Source: VGBV01 sp963813725 (GTDB lineage: Bacteria; Actinomycetota; Thermoleophilia; Solirubrobacterales; 70-9). Taken from it: 64,000 nucleotides of DNA. Position 1 is the first letter of the stretch, and every line of letters starts with the position of its first letter. A model generated the notes under the pieces. That model did no database searches, was not told where the DNA came from, and was given only the letters and a program-made list of their open reading frames with translations. Shown here piece by piece: positions 15,804 to 24,625 of this stretch. The position numbers were made by a program, and so were the translations under genes. The stretch is taken from contig CAWFAI010000004.1 in assembly GCA_963813725.1 (NCBI GenBank), forward strand, positions 34,926 to 98,925, read 5' to 3'.

Positions 15804-16945
15804 CAGGCAGCCACCGCTGCGGGCTCGCGGGGCTCGGACCCGACTTCCCACTCCACCTCGAAGCCGGCCAATCCCTTCAGGAACTTGCGGGTGTCGAACG
15901 CCTGCGAGGGAGCAAGGCCGCCCGAGGCGGGGATCCCGCCCTGGGAAGCGATCACGGCGCCGCGGGCGGCGGCGGCCGCGGTCAACCCATAGGGGTCACG
16001 GCCACGGATGACGCCGCGCCGGCGCTTGCGCCCCCGGGTCACGTCGCAGACGATCGTGAAGCGCGCCGCCGCACGGTCCTCGGGACTGGGGCCCTCGGGC
16101 AGCCTGGAGACGAGCGCCCCGAGGGCGCGCTTCAGCGGCGTCCTCATCGCGAGGCCCATCGGCCGGGTCACCAGGGGAAGCAGCGGGCCCATCGCCGGCG
16201 GGGCGATGGTCGAGGCGCTGAGGATCGTGCGCACGCGGCGGGTCGGGATGTGGCGCGGAACGGTGATCTGCTCGCCGGCGGGGTAGCGGATCATGCGCTT
16301 GCTGCCGATCGGCTCGCCGAAGTCGAAGCTGCCGCGACCAACGCTCTGGTCGGCGGGCATCCACTGCAGCTTGCGCCACTCGACGTCCCCGCCCTTCAGC
16401 ATCTCCAGCGCCGACAGGGTCGTGCCGCGGGTCCCGCCGAACCCGGTCACCGCGTAGGCCAGCAGCACCTCGTCGACCTCGCCCATGCCCTCGGCCGTGA
16501 GCGAGGCGATCATGTCGCCCGGGACGTAGTCGAAGCCCATCGCCGGGATCACGGCCACGCCGGCCTCGCCGGCCCCGGGGCCGTAGCGCTCCAGCGCCAT
16601 CCGCATGAAGGGCTGCTCGCCGGTCGTGTCCAGGTAGTGGGTGGCGGTCTCGACCGCGGCCCGCAGCACCGGCTCGCCGTGCTGGGTGAAGGGCCCGGCG
16701 CACGCGATCACCGCGGCGCACTCCTCCAGCAGCGAGCGCAGCGACGCCAGGTCGTCCAGCGCGGCGGGCTGAACGCGGACCCCGCCGCCCAGCTCCTCGG
16801 CCAGGGCCTCGAGCTTGGAGCGGTTGCGGCCGGAGATGACGAAGTCCGCGCCCGCCTTGCGCAACTCGGCCGCGGTCAGCCTGCCGGTGTAGCCGGTGGC
16901 GCCGTAGAGCGCGATCGGGCCTCGCTGTCGCGAGATCAATGGCAT
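15803..16945 (-). CDS. Saccharopine dehydrogenase-like / trans-acting enoyl reductase-type oxidoreductase
   Basis: 380 residues. N-terminal NAD(P)-binding fold with IALYGATGYTGR and FVISGRNRSKLEALA, then CAGPFTQHGEPVLRAAVETATHYLDTTGEQPFM and a GFDYVPGDM block. These match the saccharopine dehydrogenase-like family that includes the mycobacterial trans-acting enoyl reductase of lipid synthesis (Rv2953 type). ATG 16945 follows TATCAT by 8 bases. It is the first gene of a two-gene unit with the zinc-ribbon protein. Substrate unknown. Confidence 0.88.
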   Translation of the reverse strand: MPLISRQRGPIALYGATGYTGRLTAAELRKAGADFVISGRNRSKLEALAEELGGGVRVQPAALDDLASLRSLLEECAAVIACAGPFTQHGEPVLRAAVETATHYLDTTGEQPFMRMALERYGPGAGEAGVAVIPAMGFDYVPGDMIASLTAEGMGEVDEVLLAYAVTGFGGTRGTTLSALEMLKGGDVEWRKLQWMPADQSVGRGSFDFGEPIGSKRMIRYPAGEQITVPRHIPTRRVRTILSASTIAPPAMGPLLPLVTRPMGLAMRTPLKRALGALVSRLPEGPSPEDRAAARFTIVCDVTRGRKRRRGVIRGRDPYGLTAAAAARGAVIASQGGIPASGGLAPSQAFDTRKFLKGLAGFEVEWEVGSEPREPAAVAA

Positions 16946-16953
16946 CGGCGCCG

Positions 16954-16959
16954 ATGATA
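16954..16959 (-). promoter_or_regulatory. Leaderless -10 (TATCAT) for reductase
   Basis: TATCAT on the minus strand ends 8 bases before ATG 16945. Confidence 0.5.
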
Positions 16960-16993
16960 GGCAGACCGTGGAGCCCGCTCGCGGCCGCGCGGG

Positions 16994-16999
16994 TAGGCT
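16994..16999 (+). promoter_or_regulatory. Leaderless -10 (TAGGCT) for CBS protein
   Basis: TAGGCT ends 6 bases before ATG 17006; the divergent -10 is only 34 bases away. Confidence 0.5.
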
Positions 17000-17005
17000 C
17001 CAGCC

Positions 17006-17452
17006 ATGCAGCTCCGCGAGATCATGACCGCGGGGGTCATCACCGCCGGCGAGGGGGAGGAGGTCCGCGCCGTGGCGCGGATGATGCGCGACCGCAGCGT
17101 CGGCTCGGTGGTCATCTGCGACCCCGAGGGCGCCCCGGCGGCGATGATCACCGACCGCGACGTGACGGTGCGGGTGGCTGCCGGCGATCTGGACCTGTCG
17201 GCGCCCGCCGGCCAGCACGCCTCGAGGCCGCTGATCTCGGGCACCCCCGAGATGGACCTGGAGGAGGCCGCCGCGTTGATGGTCCAGCACCGGATCCGCC
17301 GCCTTCCCGTGGTCCAGGCGGGCGAACTGGCGGGCATCGTCACGCTCGACGACATCGCCGTGCGAACCGGCGACCTCGAGGTCGCCCAGCGCATGACCGC
17401 CGAGGTGATCGAGGGCGCACTGCCCGAGTTCTACTTCCACGAGCGCGGCTAG
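17006..17452 (+). CDS. CBS-domain pair protein
   Basis: 148 residues made of two CBS domains (about 1-60 and 70-135). MTAGVITAGEGEEVRAVARMM and VVICDPEGAPAAMITDRDV begin and end the first; AAALMVQHRIRRLPVVQAGELAGIVTLDDIA the second, with the T-D-R-D and S/T-D-D adenosine-phosphate-binding signatures. Such stand-alone proteins sense AMP, ATP or SAM and regulate partners. The partner is not apparent from context. Confidence 0.93.
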   Translation: MQLREIMTAGVITAGEGEEVRAVARMMRDRSVGSVVICDPEGAPAAMITDRDVTVRVAAGDLDLSAPAGQHASRPLISGTPEMDLEEAAALMVQHRIRRLPVVQAGELAGIVTLDDIAVRTGDLEVAQRMTAEVIEGALPEFYFHERG

Positions 17453-17474
17453 AACGCCGACGGCCATCGGCTTC

Positions 17475-17480
17475 TAAGAT
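17475..17480 (+). promoter_or_regulatory. Leaderless -10 (TAAGAT) for membrane protein
   Basis: TAAGAT ends 9 bases before TTG 17490. Confidence 0.45.
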
Positions 17481-17489
17481 GCGCGCCCC

Positions 17490-18629
17490 TTGAATCCCCC
17501 TGCGAACAGCGCGGCCCTGCTCGAGCGCGAGCGGCGCCTGATGACACCGGCGGGCTACGCGGCCCTGCTGGGGGTGCTCCTGTTCGTGGCCTCGATCGTG
17601 ATCCAGGCCGGCGCCTCGGGCGAGAACCTCGACACCGACGCCGGCCTGCTGGCCCAGTACGGCGAGGAGGGCGGCAGGCTGGTGGCGGCGCGGGTCGTCT
17701 ACGGACTGGCGTGGCTCTGCTTCACGCTTCCCCTGTACGTCCTCTTCACCGCCCTCCGGGCGCGCTCCGACAGGGTGCGTGGGATCCTGGTGGCCTTCTG
17801 CTTCATCGGACCGGTGCTGCTGGCGATCCAGGGACCGGTCCAGGCGATCGGCCTGAAGGACGCCGGCGAGAAGTTCCTGGAGGCGGAGCCCGCGGCCGAG
17901 GTCGCCGAGGCCTCCGGCGCCGAGGACGCGGCCGCCGAGAAGGCCGAGACGAAGCCGGGTGAGGCCGGGGCGGAGGATCCGGACGCGGGCGCCTCCGCCG
18001 GGTCCGGGGACGCCGAGGGGCAGGGCGGCGAGGTGACGACCACCCCGACCGAGGAGCCGACCCCGGCGACGACCGATGAGGAGAGCGACACCGACGACGC
18101 CACCGAGCAACGGGCCGAGGACCAGATCGAGGACAGCGGGCTGGTCTCGTTCTCCCGGGCGCTGCTCCTGCCCGCCCTGCTGGGCCTGGTGATGGCGATG
18201 GTCTACACGTCGGTGTGGGCCATGCGCACCGGCCTCATGACCCGCTTCTGGGGTTCGCTCGGGGCCGCGCTCGGGGTCGCGGTGATCCTGCTGCCGTTCG
18301 CTCAGCTCGCGCTGCTCATCTGGTTCCTCGCCTTGGGTCTCCTGCTGCTCGACAGGTGGCCCCGCGGGCGCCCCCCGGCGTGGGATGCCGGCGTCGCGAT
18401 CCCGTGGACGCGCCCGGACCAGGAAGCGGGCCAGGCGGCGCCCGATGCCGTCGAGGGCCGGGGGCGCGAGGTCCAGCCTGGCGAGCCGGCCGACGCCCCG
18501 GAGGGGGAGGGGCCCGGCAGCGAGGGGGAGGGGCCGGGCGGCGAGGCTCCAGGCGGCGACGACGGCCAGAACGGCGGCCAGAACGGCTCCGGCGGCACGC
18601 CGCCGCGCAAGCGCAAGCGCCGCCGCTGA
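17490..18629 (+). CDS. Five-segment membrane protein with long acidic insert
   Basis: 379 residues from TTG 17490. Three hydrophobic segments (about 14-36, 68-88, 95-117) are followed by an acidic Glu/Ala/Asp/Thr-rich stretch of about 95 residues, then two more segments (about 225-250 and 255-285) and a Pro/Gly/Glu-rich tail ending in a basic KRKRRR. No catalytic motif is seen and I do not recognise the family. The acidic insert should lie between segments three and four on one face of the membrane. The TTG start rests on the -10 spacing. Confidence 0.65.
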   Translation: MNPPANSAALLERERRLMTPAGYAALLGVLLFVASIVIQAGASGENLDTDAGLLAQYGEEGGRLVAARVVYGLAWLCFTLPLYVLFTALRARSDRVRGILVAFCFIGPVLLAIQGPVQAIGLKDAGEKFLEAEPAAEVAEASGAEDAAAEKAETKPGEAGAEDPDAGASAGSGDAEGQGGEVTTTPTEEPTPATTDEESDTDDATEQRAEDQIEDSGLVSFSRALLLPALLGLVMAMVYTSVWAMRTGLMTRFWGSLGAALGVAVILLPFAQLALLIWFLALGLLLLDRWPRGRPPAWDAGVAIPWTRPDQEAGQAAPDAVEGRGREVQPGEPADAPEGEGPGSEGEGPGGEAPGGDDGQNGGQNGSGGTPPRKRKRRR

Positions 18630-18691
18630 GCTACCCTCGCGCTCTCGTTCAACCGAAGTGGGAGGGGCAGGGGCCCCGGAAGGGATTTTGC

Positions 18692-19577
18692 ATGTCCAAG
18701 CACGACCTGGGAGGTCGCCGCGCCGTCGCGCTGCTCGCCGCCCTTGCATTGAGCGCGACCACCGTCGCGGCCTGTGGAGACGACGACGATGACAGCGGTT
18801 CTTCGGATCCCAGCGCCGTAGCGATCGAGGTGAGCGGCAGCGGCAAGGCACCGGAGATCACCGCGCCGGCCGAGGCCGAGGCCGGCCCGGCCGAGGTCAC
18901 GCTGACCAACAGCTCCGACGCGGAGGCGGACGGTCAGCTCGCCTTCGTCGCCGAGGGCGAGGAGCGCAGCGACGAAGGAGGTGATCGCCGAGCTCGACAA
19001 CGCGGTCCAGGGCCGGCCGGTCGCCGACTGGTTCCAGGCGGCCGGAGGCCCCAGCGCCACCGATGCGGGCGCGTCCTCGACGGCGACCCTGGTCCTGGAG
19101 GCAGGCACCTACTACGTGCTGCCCACCACCGACGAGGGCACCCCGCCCGAGAGCCTGACGAAGTTCGAGGTGACGGGCGAAAGCGACGGCGAGCTGCCCG
19201 AGGCCGACGGCACGGTCAGCGCCGTGGAGTACAGCTTCAGCGGCGAGGGCCTGAAGGCCGGTGAGCAGGAGCTGCTGCTGGACAACACGGGCGGCACCTG
19301 GCACCACTTCCTGGCCTCGAAGCTGAAGGACGGCGCCACGATCGAGCAGGCCAAGGAGTTCCTGACCAGCCAGGGCCAGGGCGGCGGCCCGCCGCCGTTC
19401 GAGGACGAGACGAACCCGGTGGCGAGCACCGTGCTCGACGGAGGCAAGTCACAGATCGTGACCGCCAACCTCGAGCCCGGGAGCTACGCCTTCTTCTGCT
19501 TCATCTCCGACAAGCAGACTGGCGGCCCGCCCCACGTGGCCAAGGGGATGGTCTCCGAGGTGGAGGTCACCGAGTAG
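18692..19577 (+). CDS. Secreted lipoprotein with cupredoxin-like C-terminal half (frame broken)
   Basis: ATG 18692, with AAGGGA upstream, starts a signal peptide ending in a lipobox TTVAAC followed by an Asp-rich linker, so the protein should be lipid-anchored outside the cell. The frame changes near 18975: GACGAAGGAGG would read S-D-E-E-V-I-A-E with one A fewer, and the second frame then continues to 19577. The joined product of about 294 residues has two beta-rich halves; the second (GEQELLLDNTGGTWHHFLASK, FFCFISDKQTGGPPHVAKGM) has the His/Cys/His/Met spacing of a cupredoxin, though copper binding is unproven. Confidence 0.72.
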
Positions 19578-19594
19578 CCGATTGCGCCCGCGTC

Positions 19595-19621
19595 GCCGCC
19601 TACCCGCCGGTGGGCGGCGGC
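19595..19621. terminator. GC-rich hairpin between convergent genes
   Basis: GCCGCC-TA-CCC pairs with GGG-CGGCGGC around a short loop, with a two-base bulge. It overlaps the stop of the VOC gene and lies 18 bases after the lipoprotein stop. No T-run follows, so a terminator role is weakly supported. Confidence 0.3.
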
Positions 19622-19959
19622 GCGGCCATCAGCTCCACCCGGTGGCCGCCGGGCGCCAGCGCGAAGGCGCGGTCGGCGCCCCACAGCTGCCTCGTGTCCT
19701 CGACCTCGAAGCCGGCCTCGCGCAGGCGGGCCTTGGCATCGGCGTGATCGGGGACCACCACGGCGGCGTGCCCGAGCGCGGGAGCCGTGTGGCCCTCCGT
19801 CGAGATCAGGTGGATCTGCGTGCCCTCGCGCTCGACCCAGACGATCGAGTCGCCGAGCGCCTCGGGCGAGGCCACCCGCTGGAAGCCGATCAGTCCCCAG
19901 AACTCGACCATGCGCTCGAGCTCGTCGGGCGGCACCTCGATGGAAACGTGTTGGAGCAT
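19600..19959 (-). CDS. VOC-family (glyoxalase/bleomycin resistance fold) protein
   Basis: 119 residues, one VOC module pair: MLQHVSIEVPPDELERMVEFWGLIGF, WVEREGTQIHLI, GHAAVVVPD, LREAGFEVED, LAPGGHRVELM. Metal ligands expected for the fold are His4, possibly His50, His63/His71 region and Glu109. It follows acs by 17 bases on the same strand and is probably co-transcribed. Function within acetate or acyl-CoA metabolism is not evident. Confidence 0.85.
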   Translation of the reverse strand: MLQHVSIEVPPDELERMVEFWGLIGFQRVASPEALGDSIVWVEREGTQIHLISTEGHTAPALGHAAVVVPDHADAKARLREAGFEVEDTRQLWGADRAFALAPGGHRVELMAAPPPTGG

Positions 19960-19976
19960 GAAACCGAACGGAGGGG

Positions 19977-21965
19977 CTAGGCCCCGCCCTCTGCGAAGCG
20001 CCGCTGCACGTCCTCCACCACCTCTGGGTCGCGCAGCGTGGTGACGTCGCCCAGGTGCTCGCCCGTGGCGATGTCGCGCAGCAGACGCCGCATGATCTTG
20101 CCCGAGCGGGTCTTCGGCAGGTCGTCGCAGATCACGATCCGCTTCGGGCGTGCGAGCTTGCCGATCTTGTGGGCGACGTGGCCACGGAGCTCCTCCGCGA
20201 GCTCCGGGCGCTCCTCGTCCTCCGGGATGGCGAAGGCGATGATCGCCTGACCGGTGTGCTCGTCGGGGACGCCGATCACCGCCGCCTCGGCCACATGGGG
20301 GCTGGAGACGAGCGTGGACTCGACCTCCATCGTCGAGAGCCGGTGCCCCGAGACGTTGATGACGTCGTCGATGCGTCCCACGATCCAGAAGTAGCCGTCC
20401 TCGTCGCGCCGGGCGGCGTCGCCGACCAGGTAGATGTCCTTCCCGTAACGGTCCCAGTAGGTCTCGACGAAGCGGTCGCGCTCCTTGTAGAGAGTGCGCG
20501 CCATCGAGGGCCAGGGCCTGGTCAGCACCAGGGTGCCGGCGCCCTCTTCGATCTCGCCGCCGTCGGAATCGAAGATCTTCGCCTCGATCCCCGGGAAGGG
20601 AACCGTCGCCGAGCCCGGCTTGGTCGTGGTCAGGCCGGGCAGAGGCGTGATCATGATCGCCCCGGTCTCGGTCTGCCACCAGGTGTCCACGATCGGGCAG
20701 CGGCCTCCGCCGATGTGCTCCTGGTACCAGAGCCAGGCGCGTGGGTTGATCGGCTCCCCGACCGAGCCCAGCAGCCGCAGCGATGAGAGGTCGTGCTTCT
20801 GCGGATGCTCGGTGCCCCACTTCATGCAGGCGCGGATCGCCGTGGGCGCGGTGTAGAAGATCGTGACCCCGTAGCGCTCGATGATGCTCCACCAGCGGTC
20901 CTCGGCGGGGTAGTTGGGCGCTCCCTCGTAGATGACGCTGGTGGCGCCGTTGGCGAGCGGGCCGTAGACGATGTAGGAGTGACCGGTGACCCAGCCGACG
21001 TCCGCGCCGCACCAGTAGACATCGGTTTCCTCATGTAGGTCGAAGACCAGCTTGTGGGTGGCGGTGACCCCGGTCAAATAGCCGGCGGTGGTGTGGAGGA
21101 TCCCCTTCGGCTTCCCGGTCGAGCCGGACGTGTAGAGGATGTAGAGCGGGTCCTCGGCGTCCATCGGCTCGGGCTCGCACTCGGCGTCGGCCTCTTCCAG
21201 CAGCTCGTGCCAGAAGCGGTCGCGGCCCTCGCTCATCGGCGGACCGGTGCCGCAGCGGTCCACGACGACGATGTGCTTCAGCGTGGAGATCTCGCCGGCG
21301 ACGGCGTCCACCGCCTCCTTCATCGGAATCGGTTCGCCGCGCCGCAGGGTGGCGTCGGCGGTGACCAGGGCCTTGGCGTCCGAGAACTGCATCCGCTCCT
21401 TGACGGACTCGGCCGAGAAGCCGCCGAAGACGACGTTGTGGATCGCCCCGATCCGGGCGCAGCCCAGCATCGCCGCGACCGTCTCGGGCAGCATCGGCAG
21501 GTAGATCCCGACCACGTCGCCCTTGCCGATCCCGAGCGACCGCAGCGCGTTGGCGAAGCGCTGTGTCATCTCCAGCAGCTCGGCGTAGGTGACGGCCCTG
21601 CGCCCCTCTTCGCCAGGGGAGTCCTCGGCGTCCTCGGCCTCCCAATGCAGCGCCACCCGCTCGCCGTTGCCGGCCGCGACGTGGCGATCCAGGCAATTGG
21701 CCGACGCGTTCAGCTTGCCGCCGCCGAACCACTTGGCGAACGGCGGCTCCGACCAGTCCAGGACCTGGTCGTAGGGCTCGATCCACTCCAGCTTGTCGGC
21801 CCACGAGGCCCACCACGCCTCGGGGTCGGCCTCCGCCCGCTCGTAGATGGCGGGGTCGCCGGCGTTGGCCTGCTTCGCGAACTCGGGCGGGGGCGGAAAG
21901 GTCCGCTCGGTATGGAGCAGGACGTCAAGCTCGCCTCGGCTCTCGCCTTCTCTGGGTTCGGTCAT
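19977..21965 (-). CDS. acs: Acetyl-CoA synthetase
   Basis: 662 residues, the normal length for AMP-forming acetyl-CoA synthetase. Motifs: ATP loop YTSGSTGKPKG, acetate pocket region VDTWWQTETGAIMITPLPG, DAARRDEDGYFWIVGRIDDVINVSGHRLST hinge, and the C-terminal LPKTRSGKIMRR whose Lys is the usual regulatory acetylation site. It converts acetate, ATP and CoA into acetyl-CoA in the cytoplasm. A GAGGAGG lies just before the ATG, giving a conventional ribosome binding site, and a TAGGTT farther upstream gives a short leader. Confidence 0.96.
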   Translation of the reverse strand: MTEPREGESRGELDVLLHTERTFPPPPEFAKQANAGDPAIYERAEADPEAWWASWADKLEWIEPYDQVLDWSEPPFAKWFGGGKLNASANCLDRHVAAGNGERVALHWEAEDAEDSPGEEGRRAVTYAELLEMTQRFANALRSLGIGKGDVVGIYLPMLPETVAAMLGCARIGAIHNVVFGGFSAESVKERMQFSDAKALVTADATLRRGEPIPMKEAVDAVAGEISTLKHIVVVDRCGTGPPMSEGRDRFWHELLEEADAECEPEPMDAEDPLYILYTSGSTGKPKGILHTTAGYLTGVTATHKLVFDLHEETDVYWCGADVGWVTGHSYIVYGPLANGATSVIYEGAPNYPAEDRWWSIIERYGVTIFYTAPTAIRACMKWGTEHPQKHDLSSLRLLGSVGEPINPRAWLWYQEHIGGGRCPIVDTWWQTETGAIMITPLPGLTTTKPGSATVPFPGIEAKIFDSDGGEIEEGAGTLVLTRPWPSMARTLYKERDRFVETYWDRYGKDIYLVGDAARRDEDGYFWIVGRIDDVINVSGHRLSTMEVESTLVSSPHVAEAAVIGVPDEHTGQAIIAFAIPEDEERPELAEELRGHVAHKIGKLARPKRIVICDDLPKTRSGKIMRRLLRDIATGEHLGDVTTLRDPEVVEDVQRRFAEGGA

Positions 21966-22023
21966 CGCTCCTCCTCTGGTACCCGAAACCTATCCGGGCG
22001 ACGCGGCGGTTGACGTCGCGCCG

Positions 22024-22818
22024 CTAGAGCGAGAAGAACCGGGCCCGGCGCCTTCGTCCCGCTTCGCCCGCGACGTCCAGGCGGCGCAGGACCGAGCCGC
22101 TGCCCAGCAGGGCCATTCCGACCGCCGCCAGTGCGATCGCCGCGAAGCCCGTGGCAGGCAGGCTCGAGCTGGAGCCGGCCGCGCCCGGGGATGCGACCGC
22201 GGCGGCCTCGCTGGTGCCGGATGAGGAGGCGCCCGAGCCGCCGCTGCCGCCGCCTCCCCCGCCCGAGGAGCGAACCTCGATCGTGCCCGACTGCGCCTGG
22301 CCGTGGACGGTGCAGAAGTAGGGGACAGTGCCCACGTTCGTGAAGGTCTCGGAGCGGCTCTGGCCGCCGTTGAAGACGCCCGTGTCGAAGCTGCCGTCGT
22401 CGGCCGTCGCGGAGTGGGGGGCCGCGCCGTTGTTCTTCCAGGTGACCGTGTCGCCGACCGTGATCGAGACCGTCTCGGGCCTATAGAAGTTGTCGCCGAT
22501 CGAGACCGTCTTGTCCGCGGCGGCCTTCGCGAGCTTCTGCTTCTCCTTTGCCCCATCGGGCTCCGGGGCGGCGGTCTCGGTCGTGATTTCGCCGGTCACC
22601 TGCTGGGTCTCCGTGCCGGTCTCGGCCGGGCCCTCTGTGGGCACCTCACCGGCTCCCGGCTCGGGGGTCGCCGGCGTCGTCGGCGGCGGCCCGCCCGGCT
22701 CCGCGTCGGGGTCATCGGCGCCCCCTTGTGCCGCCGACAGCGCGGGCGCGGCGACGGTTACGGCCAGCACCAGCATGCCCGCCCCTACGGTCTGCATTCG
22801 CCCCGCGATTCTCCTCAT
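22024..22818 (-). CDS. Cell-wall-anchored cupredoxin (plastocyanin-like) with LPATG signal
   Basis: 264 residues. Signal peptide (about 1-30), Pro/Thr/Glu-rich spacer (35-95), cupredoxin domain (about 105-185) with type 1 copper ligands His in APHSATADD, Cys and His in YFCTVHGQ, and Gln in place of the usual Met. Then a Gly/Ser linker, LPATG at about 220, a hydrophobic helix and an Arg-rich tail: a complete sortase signal. It should carry electrons or bind copper at the cell wall. ATG 22818 follows TAGGCT by 8 bases. No sortase gene is in the window. Confidence 0.9.
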   Translation of the reverse strand: MRRIAGRMQTVGAGMLVLAVTVAAPALSAAQGGADDPDAEPGGPPPTTPATPEPGAGEVPTEGPAETGTETQQVTGEITTETAAPEPDGAKEKQKLAKAAADKTVSIGDNFYRPETVSITVGDTVTWKNNGAAPHSATADDGSFDTGVFNGGQSRSETFTNVGTVPYFCTVHGQAQSGTIEVRSSGGGGGGSGGSGASSSGTSEAAAVASPGAAGSSSSLPATGFAAIALAAVGMALLGSGSVLRRLDVAGEAGRRRRARFFSL

Positions 22819-22826
22819 CCATGGCA

Positions 22827-22832
22827 AGCCTA
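22827..22832 (-). promoter_or_regulatory. Leaderless -10 (TAGGCT) for cupredoxin gene
   Basis: TAGGCT on the minus strand ends 8 bases before ATG 22818. Confidence 0.5.
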
Positions 22833-22886
22833 CCGGCCGACCCTGAGGGGGAAGCGAAGACGCGCCCGAGGACGGCTGGGTTCGCG

Positions 22887-24536
22887 TCAGCCCAGGGCGC
22901 TGACGCCCGGCGGCGCGTCCGAGGGCTCCGGCCGGCGGTCGGCCTGGACGCGCTTGCGGTGTGTGCGGATCTCGCTCATGATCCGCTCCAGGCGCGGCTC
23001 GCGGGAGCCATCGACGTGGACCATCGCCGCCGCTATCGCCGGGTGCACGTCGGCGATCCGCTCGTGCATCGCCTGGGCGACGGCGCGGTAGGTGGGGTGC
23101 CCCTCGCGGCCCGAACGCAGCTCGATCAGGTGCATGGCCTCCCTGGCGTTCAGGTCCAGCACGTAGCGGATCCGGTAGCCCAGGCAGAGCGCGTAGGGGG
23201 CGGCGGCCGGCATCCCGGCGGCTTCCAGGCGCTCGTACTCGAGGCGCGAGATCGCGAGCGCGCGCTCGTATTCGCCGCCCGCGCCCGCCTCGCGCACCTC
23301 CTCGGGCACCCCGGCCCCCAGATGCGGCGACAGGGCCTGCCACTGGCAGGTCAGCATGCGGTGGCGCTGCAGGTCGCGGAAGCCGCCGTAGTCCGAGACG
23401 ATCTCGAAGCGGTAGCGGACCGCCTCCCAGCCGCGGCCGGGGCGGTGGCGGCGGTTCGCGCGCTCGCCCGCGAGGTCGGCGATCACCTCGGCGCGCTCGT
23501 CTGGAGGCAGGGCCCGGACGCGGTCGAGCACCCGGCGGTCCGATGCCGAGGCGGCCTCGTACAGGGACGAGGCCAAAAGCTCCTCCTCGCCGCCGTCCAC
23601 GTCCACCAGCTCCACCGAGGGGGCGTCGGAACTGGCGGGCTCGTCGAGCCCCAGGCGATGGACCCAGCGCTCGGTCGCCTCCCGGCGGGCCTCCAGGTAG
23701 CCGATCCACTCGCCGCCGCGGTCGGGCCGCTCGACCCGCGAGACGAAGCTCGGCATGACCTTCTTCAGCTCCTCCAGGATCATCGTCGCGAACGCCCGCG
23801 CCTCGGGCAGCGGCGAGGCCATCATCCGCAGGAGCAGCTGCTCATAGGCCTGGCCCGAGGCGAAGATGCCGACGTGGCTCAGGGTCGCGGCGGGGAGGAG
23901 CCCGCGCAGGAGGTCCAGGGCCTTGGCCCGGATCGAGCTCTGCCAGGCGCGCTCGGGCTCGTCGTCGCCGCGCGGCCAGCGCTCGGCCGCCCAGGCCGTG
24001 ACGACCTCAAGCGAGCGCGAGTAGATCGAGAACAGCTCGTCCATCGCCTCCGCGTACTCCGGGCCGAGCTCGTCGTCCCGGTAGTAGCGGTAACGACCGC
24101 TGCCGGCATCGCCCTCGCCGTCGATCGGGTTGTCGTAGGGGATGTAGCGGGTGGACTGCTCGAGGTAGGCGGCCAGGCGCCCGCGCTGCAGCAGCTTGGT
24201 CAGGATGTTCGAGACCCACTCGCAGGCCAGATGCGCCCCTCCCACCTGGGCGATCGAGTCGTCGCCGTAGCCCAGGAAGACCCGCTCGTAGAGGCCGGCG
24301 GCTCGCTCGCCCTCCTCGCCCTCGAACGGGCGGCCTGCGGCCGGGACCTCGGCGGCGAACTCCTCCAGGTAGAGGCGCCGCAGCGACCCCGGGTAGCGCG
24401 AGTAGCGGGCGAACAGGGCGCCCTTCACCGTCTCGGGCAGGTTCACCAGCGCGAACACGGGACGGTCGAGATTCGTGAAGTGGGGAGCGAGCAGGGCCCT
24501 CTCCTCGTCGCTGAATTGCTCGACCGGATAGCGCAC
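22887..24536 (-). CDS. Double-length ThyX-like (FAD-dependent thymidylate synthase family) protein
   Basis: 549 residues, twice the usual ThyX length. The first half holds LLQRGRLAAYLEQSTRYIPYD: R118-G-R120 with exactly seven residues to Ser128, i.e. the RHRx7S ThyX signature with His changed to Gly. The second half has FRDLQRHRMLTCQWQALS (R391-H-R393, nine residues to Ser403) and LIELRSGREGHPTYR, like the dUMP-binding end of ThyX. It may make dTMP from dUMP or be a divergent paralogue; no canonical thyA/thyX is in this window. GTG 24536 follows TACGAT by 9 bases. Confidence 0.82.
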   Translation of the reverse strand: MRYPVEQFSDEERALLAPHFTNLDRPVFALVNLPETVKGALFARYSRYPGSLRRLYLEEFAAEVPAAGRPFEGEEGERAAGLYERVFLGYGDDSIAQVGGAHLACEWVSNILTKLLQRGRLAAYLEQSTRYIPYDNPIDGEGDAGSGRYRYYRDDELGPEYAEAMDELFSIYSRSLEVVTAWAAERWPRGDDEPERAWQSSIRAKALDLLRGLLPAATLSHVGIFASGQAYEQLLLRMMASPLPEARAFATMILEELKKVMPSFVSRVERPDRGGEWIGYLEARREATERWVHRLGLDEPASSDAPSVELVDVDGGEEELLASSLYEAASASDRRVLDRVRALPPDERAEVIADLAGERANRRHRPGRGWEAVRYRFEIVSDYGGFRDLQRHRMLTCQWQALSPHLGAGVPEEVREAGAGGEYERALAISRLEYERLEAAGMPAAAPYALCLGYRIRYVLDLNAREAMHLIELRSGREGHPTYRAVAQAMHERIADVHPAIAAAMVHVDGSREPRLERIMSEIRTHRKRVQADRRPEPSDAPPGVSALG

Positions 24537-24545
24537 GGACGTGCC

Positions 24546-24551
24546 ATCGTA
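24546..24551 (-). promoter_or_regulatory. Leaderless -10 (TACGAT) for ThyX-like gene
   Basis: TACGAT on the minus strand ends 9 bases before GTG 24536. Confidence 0.5.
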
Positions 24552-24625
24552 GTCATCGAGGTGGCGTCGCTGACGGCCTGGAGCCCGGCGAGCTCCTTCC
24601 TAGCCGCGAGCCTTCAGCCTGGGCG

